A program made the translations under genes and the position numbers. From an uncultured Alphaproteobacteria bacterium (GTDB lineage Bacteria; Pseudomonadota; Alphaproteobacteria; Rhodobacterales; Rhodobacteraceae): a DNA stretch of 64,000 nt. The stretch is from assembly GCA_902596605.1 (NCBI GenBank), contig CACJUU010000007.1, forward strand, positions 1 to 64,000. The letters are read 5' to 3'. The notes beneath the pieces are model-generated. The model was not told the DNA's origin. It saw only the letters and a list, made by a program, of their open reading frames with translations, and ran no database searches. Shown here one piece after another: positions 59,083-64,000 of this stretch; position 1 is the first letter of the stretch; every line of letters starts with the position of its first letter.

Positions 59083-61956
59083 ATGAATTTTGAAAATAAT
59101 AATTTTGAGCCAACGGAGTATCTACCTTACGATTTTGCTAATAGGAGGCACATAGGTCCATCGCCTCGGGAGATGGAAAAAATGCTTAAGCTTCTTGGCC
59201 TGAATAGTATTGATCAATTGATTGATCAAACAATTCCTCCATCCATAAGACAAAAAAAATTGCTTGATTGGGATAAGCCAAAATCTGAACGAGAGATGCT
59301 TTTCCATCTTAGAGAAACAGCGTTAAAAAATAAAAAAATGATGAGCTTAATCGGTCAAGGGTATCACGGAACTATAACACCCCCTGCAATTCAAAGAAAT
59401 GTTTTAGAAAATCCTGCTTGGTATACTTCCTATACCCCTTACCAACCAGAGATTTCCCAAGGACGTTTGGAAGCTCTTCTTAATTTTCAAACAATGATCA
59501 GTGATCTAACTGGACTGGAAATAGCGAACGCCTCTTTACTTGATGAAGCGACTGCATGTGCAGAGGCAATGACTATGGCAAAAAGAATTACCAAAAATAA
59601 GTCCATCAATTTCTTTGTTGACCAAGAATGCCACCCACAAAATATCGAAGTCCTTAAGACAAGAGCACAACCACTTGGATTAAATATTATTATTGGTGAT
59701 CCGGATAAAGACATTAACTATGAAGATTGCTTTGGAGCAATATTCCAATATCCTGGAACTTTTGGCACGCTCAGAGACCTTACAAATGTGACTGATAAAC
59801 TGCACGAAAAGGGTGCTCTTGTTACGATTTCAGCAGACCCCATGTCGTTAACTTTACTTAAAGAACCAGGTTCCATGGGAGCCGATATCGCTGTGGGATC
59901 AACACAAAGATTTGGTGTTCCGCAAGGATTTGGAGGGCCCCATGCCGCTTATATGGCTACCAAAGAGACTTATAAGCGCTTTCTTCCTGGTAGAATTGTA
60001 GGTGTTTCCATAGATAGTAAAGGCAATAAAGCATATCGATTGGCTCTACAAACAAGAGAGCAACATATTAGACGTGAAAAGGCTACTAGCAACGTGTGTA
60101 CGGCACAAGCTCTTCTAGCGGTAATGGCATCTTTTTATGCTGTGATGCATGGGCCAGATGGGCTAAAAGCTATTGCGCAAAGGATCCACAGAAAAACCGT
60201 TAGATTAGCCAAGGGATTGGAGGCACATGGTTTCAATGTGGAACAAAAACATTTTTTTGATACGATTACGATAGACGTCGGTCCCATGCAAAATGTAATT
60301 CTCAAATCAGCAATTAGTGAAGGAATTAATCTAAGAAAGATAGGCAAGTCTAGAATTGGAATATCATTGGATGAGAGAACCAGGCCAGCTATAATTGAGG
60401 CAGTATGGAGAGCATTTGGTATAAAACGAAAAGATGAAGACTTAACTCAGGGTTATCGAATTCCGAACGAATTATACAGACTTACTGATTTCCTTACTCA
60501 TCCTATATTTCATATGAACAGAGCTGAGAGTGAGATGACAAGATACATGCGCCGTCTTGTTGACAGAGATATAGCGCTTGATAGATCTATGATACCACTT
60601 GGCTCATGTACCATGAAACTCAATGCGGCTGCAGAAATGCTCCCCCTGTCTTGGCCTGAGTTTTCTCAAGTCCACCCTTATGCTCCCAAGGAACAAACCT
60701 TAGGCTATAACATAATGATAGACAACTTGTCTAAAATGTTGTGTGACGTGACCGGATATGACTCTATATCGATGCAATCTAATTCAGGGGCCCAGGGAGA
60801 GTATGCTGGACTGCTTACAATTGGGCGATATCATAAATCACGGGGAGATAATAACAGAGACATTTGTTTAATTCCCATGTCGGCACATGGCACAAATCCG
60901 GCTTCAGCACAGATGGCTGGATTACAGGTTGTTCCAGTCAATACATCAGATAATGGGGACGTTGATATAAACGACTTCGAAAGTAAAGCTAAGGAATATA
61001 AAGATCGGCTGTCATGTTGCATGATTACCTACCCTTCAACTCATGGTGTGTTTGAGGTTAATGTTTCAAAAATTTGCGCAATTACCCATAAATTTGGTGG
61101 TCAGGTTTACCTTGATGGTGCAAATCTAAATGCAATGGTTGGACTGGTTAAACCAGGCGAAATTGGGGCTGATGTAAGCCATTTAAATCTTCATAAAACT
61201 TTCGCGATCCCCCATGGTGGTGGTGGGCCAGGAATGGGGCCGATAGCGGTTAAAGATCATTTAACTCCATTTCTTCCAGGAAATCCAGTTGAGGATAATG
61301 ATGGAGGAGCTGTATCTGCTGCTCCATTTGGATCAGGTTCAATTTTGACTATTTCATGGGCTTACTGTTTAATGATGGGCGGCACAGGGCTCACACAAGC
61401 TACAAGAGTAGCCATTTTGAATGCCAATTATATTGCAAAAAAATTAGGAGAGTTTTATCCCATTCTTTACACTGGGCCTGATGGAAGAATTGCACATGAA
61501 TGTATCGTAGACATTAGACCCCTAACTAAAGATTCAGGTGTTACTGTAGATGATATTTCAAAGAGATTAGTTGATTGTGGTTTTCATGCACCAACCATGA
61601 GTTTTCCAGTTGCAGGAACTCTCATGATTGAACCAACAGAGAGTGAAACCAAAGCAGAACTTGATAGATTTTGTGATGCTATGATAGCGATTTTCCATGA
61701 AGCAAAGGATATTGAAGAGGGTCGTATCGATCCGGATAATAATCCTTTGAAAAACGCTCCTCATACTGTGGAAGATCTAGTTGGAGAGTGGAATAGACCA
61801 TATACTAGGGAGCAAGCTTGTTTTCCTCCTGGGTCCTTTCGTGTGGATAAGTATTGGCCGCCCGTAAATAGAATTGATAACGTCCATGGGGATAGAAATC
61901 TAATTTGTACATGTCCGCCCATGTCTGACTTTCAAGGAACGTGCGATGGAAACTAA
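59083..61956 (+). CDS. gcvP: Glycine dehydrogenase (decarboxylating), P protein
   Basis: Pyridoxal-phosphate enzyme that decarboxylates glycine and passes the aminomethyl group to GcvH. It is the single-chain 957-residue form, with both halves fused: N-terminal half ([67 protein letters not shown]) and C-terminal half containing the PLP-binding Lys705 in [20 protein letters not shown]. No frame or motif defect seen. It starts 21 bp after gcvH with AGGGGG upstream. The L protein gene is not in this window. Confidence 0.97.
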   Translation: MNFENNNFEPTEYLPYDFANRRHIGPSPREMEKMLKLLGLNSIDQLIDQTIPPSIRQKKLLDWDKPKSEREMLFHLRETALKNKKMMSLIGQGYHGTITPPAIQRNVLENPAWYTSYTPYQPEISQGRLEALLNFQTMISDLTGLEIANASLLDEATACAEAMTMAKRITKNKSINFFVDQECHPQNIEVLKTRAQPLGLNIIIGDPDKDINYEDCFGAIFQYPGTFGTLRDLTNVTDKLHEKGALVTISADPMSLTLLKEPGSMGADIAVGSTQRFGVPQGFGGPHAAYMATKETYKRFLPGRIVGVSIDSKGNKAYRLALQTREQHIRREKATSNVCTAQALLAVMASFYAVMHGPDGLKAIAQRIHRKTVRLAKGLEAHGFNVEQKHFFDTITIDVGPMQNVILKSAISEGINLRKIGKSRIGISLDERTRPAIIEAVWRAFGIKRKDEDLTQGYRIPNELYRLTDFLTHPIFHMNRAESEMTRYMRRLVDRDIALDRSMIPLGSCTMKLNAAAEMLPLSWPEFSQVHPYAPKEQTLGYNIMIDNLSKMLCDVTGYDSISMQSNSGAQGEYAGLLTIGRYHKSRGDNNRDICLIPMSAHGTNPASAQMAGLQVVPVNTSDNGDVDINDFESKAKEYKDRLSCCMITYPSTHGVFEVNVSKICAITHKFGGQVYLDGANLNAMVGLVKPGEIGADVSHLNLHKTFAIPHGGGGPGMGPIAVKDHLTPFLPGNPVEDNDGGAVSAAPFGSGSILTISWAYCLMMGGTGLTQATRVAILNANYIAKKLGEFYPILYTGPDGRIAHECIVDIRPLTKDSGVTVDDISKRLVDCGFHAPTMSFPVAGTLMIEPTESETKAELDRFCDAMIAIFHEAKDIEEGRIDPDNNPLKNAPHTVEDLVGEWNRPYTREQACFPPGSFRVDKYWPPVNRIDNVHGDRNLICTCPPMSDFQGTCDGN

Positions 61957-62051
61957 TTTTTTTATAGCTTTTGGTCATTTGTTCGTTTTACACTAAATTT
62001 TGAATTGGGCATTTGGTTGCCTATTAAAATCAAAGCTTTCTGTAATAAAAA

Positions 62052-63821
62052 ATGTCAAAAGTTAAACGTAAATTAACAACAATTCTTGCTACCGATTGTG
62101 TCGGCTTTAGCAAAAGAATGGATGAAAACGAAGAACTAACACTTGAAAACCTAAAAGCCTGCCGATCTATAATTGATCCACAGATAAAGGAATTTGGCGG
62201 AAGAATTTTTTATACAGCAGGTGACTCAGTGATAGCGGAGTTTGAAAGTCCTGTTGAATGTGTGAACGCAGCAATAGGTTTTCAAAAAGCTATTAATGAT
62301 AGAAATAATACGCTTTCTGAAGAATCTCAGCTGGACTGGAGAGTTGGCATACATCTCGATGACGTCATAATAGAGGGAGATAATGTCTATGGTAACGGCG
62401 TAAACATTGCAGCTAGACTTGAGACTGCCTGTTCTCCTGGACAAATATTACTTTCAACAGCAGTACAAGATCAGGTTAATAAAAGAATAAATTTTAGTAT
62501 TGAAGATGCTGGGACAAAATCTTTAAAAAATATTGACGAGGCCTTTCAAGTATATGGAATCTCTCCCTCTGGCAAAAAAATTTCTAAGACCGATGCACTT
62601 AAAGAAAAGGACGCACAAGAGGCGGTTAAAAGTTATAAACCAAAATTAGCAGTTTTACCTTTTGATAATATGAACAATGATGAAGACAGCGGTTATTTAG
62701 TTGATGGTGTTGTTGAAGATTTAATTACAGAATTTTCACGAATACGAGAACTTGAGGTCTTATCCAGACAGTCTTGTTTCGAATTTCGTGATGCCTCTAG
62801 CAGCATACGAGATTTTTGCAAAAAGTTTGGAGTAGATTACGCAGTTTCAGGTAGCATTCGTACATCAGGCAAGCGAGTAAGAATTTCCGTAGAATTATCA
62901 GACTCGAGTGATGGTAAAGCTCTTTGGAACAATAAGTATGATCGTATACTAGAAGACATTTTCGATGTGCAAGATGAGATTGTGAGAAAAATATCAATAG
63001 CACTTCTGGGCGAAATTGAAATTTCAAGTCTCGAACGAGCTAATCGTAAACCAACTGAGAATCTTACCTCATACGAATTATTACTTAGAGGCAAAGTGTT
63101 GCACCATAAATTTAAGAAAGAGGCTTGCCTTGAAGCTATAGATTCATTCAATAAAGCGATTCAGGCTGACAATAATAATGGGCAGGCATATGCCTGGAAG
63201 GCTTGCGCGATTGGTCAGGGAATGGGTCGTGGTTATTTAGAAGGTGATATGAAAGAGTGGTGGGATAATTCCATGCAGTGTATAGAGAAAGCTCAACAGC
63301 TAAATGATAATGATTTTGAAGTCCATAGAATGCTGGCCGAAGTTGCCTTAAGCACCCACGATTTCAAGGCTGGAGAAAGACATGCTCGCACGTCATTTAA
63401 GATGGTTCCAAATGATCCCAGAGTATTATCGGTGTATGGAGAAATACTTTCTAGAACTGGTTCAACAGAAAAGGGAATAGAACTTCTAGAAAGTGCTTTG
63501 GAATTAGATCCCATACCAATGGGGAAAACAAATACAGATCATAGAATTAGAGCCGTTCTATTTGGATATTTTATGGATAGAAACAGTCACATGTGCAAGC
63601 AGCTTATAAAAACTCTGCAAGAGGTTGACTTTAAATCATGGCTAGTGACCGCAAAAATTTGTGATGATGAAGAGATAGAATATACTTCAGAAGTTTGGTT
63701 TGCTGAAAATAAAGATCATTTCAAGGAAATGGATTGGGAAATGGAAATAGACAGGTTCCATTTAAATAATGAAGGTTTGCAGAAATCTCTTGTAGGCTTT
63801 GTTGAAAGCCTTTTCAATTAA
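62052..63821 (+). CDS. Class III nucleotidyl cyclase with TolB-like and TPR regions (paralogue B)
   Basis: 589 residues, the same layout as the gene at 42789-44552 and highly similar throughout (for example ILATDCVGFS, NLKACRSIIDP, FYTAGDSVIAEF). Metal ligands Asp15 and Asp58, and Asn118 and Arg122, are kept; the purine-selecting positions are Tyr54 and Asn111 as in paralogue A. TolB-like region about 205-335 (KLAVLPFDNMNNDEDSGYLVDGVVEDLITEF), then TPR-like helices. It follows gcvP by 95 bp, without terminator, and could be read through from it. Confidence 0.9.
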   Translation: MSKVKRKLTTILATDCVGFSKRMDENEELTLENLKACRSIIDPQIKEFGGRIFYTAGDSVIAEFESPVECVNAAIGFQKAINDRNNTLSEESQLDWRVGIHLDDVIIEGDNVYGNGVNIAARLETACSPGQILLSTAVQDQVNKRINFSIEDAGTKSLKNIDEAFQVYGISPSGKKISKTDALKEKDAQEAVKSYKPKLAVLPFDNMNNDEDSGYLVDGVVEDLITEFSRIRELEVLSRQSCFEFRDASSSIRDFCKKFGVDYAVSGSIRTSGKRVRISVELSDSSDGKALWNNKYDRILEDIFDVQDEIVRKISIALLGEIEISSLERANRKPTENLTSYELLLRGKVLHHKFKKEACLEAIDSFNKAIQADNNNGQAYAWKACAIGQGMGRGYLEGDMKEWWDNSMQCIEKAQQLNDNDFEVHRMLAEVALSTHDFKAGERHARTSFKMVPNDPRVLSVYGEILSRTGSTEKGIELLESALELDPIPMGKTNTDHRIRAVLFGYFMDRNSHMCKQLIKTLQEVDFKSWLVTAKICDDEEIEYTSEVWFAENKDHFKEMDWEMEIDRFHLNNEGLQKSLVGFVESLFN

Positions 63822-63822
63822 C

Positions 63823-64000
63823 TCAATCACCGGGATACATTAATGACAAAGTTTCAGCATACATAGCTAACTTTTTTATTCCCTTAATTTCCATCAATCT
63901 CTCAATTCTGACAAGAACGGAATTGTCTTCACGTATTATGACTTTCAATATCTTTGATTTAAGCCTTATAAATGACCCAACTTTTACTGGAGAAATGAAT
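63823..64000 (-). CDS. C-terminal end of an unidentified protein (5' end outside window)
   Basis: An open minus-strand frame enters from the right edge and stops at 63823-63825, one base from the convergent cyclase stop. The last 58 residues include FISPVKVGSFIRLKSKILKV and end AETLSLMYPGD. The PVKVGSFIRL segment is reminiscent of hotdog-fold acyl-CoA thioesterases, but this is too short to assign. Confidence 0.45.
   Translation of the reverse strand, partial: FISPVKVGSFIRLKSKILKVIIREDNSVLVRIERLMEIKGIKKLAMYAETLSLMYPGD

Noticed and set aside
62226-63514. Several minus-strand frames inside the second cyclase/TPR gene
   Set aside because: Shadows of a gene with intact catalytic motifs; none resembles a protein.

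Overview
The window is one contiguous piece of a visibly AT-rich bacterial chromosome. Gene content suggests an alphaproteobacterium: a class I lysyl-tRNA synthetase, a class III cyclase fused to TolB-like and TPR regions (present twice), a multi-D-subunit Mrp antiporter, mreBCD-mrdA-rodA, and many glutathione-linked enzymes. Genes are packed tightly, often with overlapping stop and start codons, and many carry TTG starts behind a good Shine-Dalgarno. A free-living, perhaps marine, organism is likely, but I cannot name the genus.

Layout. 1-11 kb: the uvrB 3' end, then housekeeping genes (lysS with a DUF4864 protein, terB-like, dacB-nadD, ettA, gltX-nadE). 11-18 kb: an exported protein made of 18 MORN repeats, then the cell-shape operon mreB-mreC-mreD-mrdA-rodA and a 2-hydroxyacid dehydrogenase. 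19-26.5 kb: a nine-gene minus-strand Mrp-type cation/proton antiporter operon with a split MrpA and three D-type subunits. 26.6-30.5 kb: kdsA, tRNA-Gln(UUG), and a 1,006-bp insert bounded by a 49-bp duplication of the tRNA 3' part, then a DEAD-box helicase and an 18-bp repeat found three times. 30.7-32.9 kb: a polyamine operon (speD-like, speE, speH) behind a long, apparently structured leader. 32.9-42.8 kb: transporters (two EamA, one KefB-like), a frameshifted GFA gene, an SDR, an acyl-CoA ligase, small Cys-rich proteins and an FAD oxidoreductase. 42.8-62 kb: two similar outward-facing cyclase/TPR genes bracket a GAF protein, a photolyase operon, CDGSH, DoxX and MazG-like genes, several glutathione-related genes, and the glycine cleavage operon gcvT-gcvH-gcvP behind a tandem glycine riboswitch.

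The most interesting points are: (1) the polyamine operon, whose first gene is a divergent AdoMet decarboxylase homologue keeping the pyruvoyl Ser, His and Cys, with a leader that folds into a nested stem-loop; this could be a complete ornithine-to-spermidine (or arginine-to-spermidine) module with RNA control; (2) the integrase-less tRNA-Gln insert carrying one unrecognised gene; (3) the MORN protein, built of two nine-repeat halves, next to the cell-shape operon; (4) both cyclases lack the usual purine-selecting Lys and Asp. The functional statements rest on motif recognition by eye; no database search was run.
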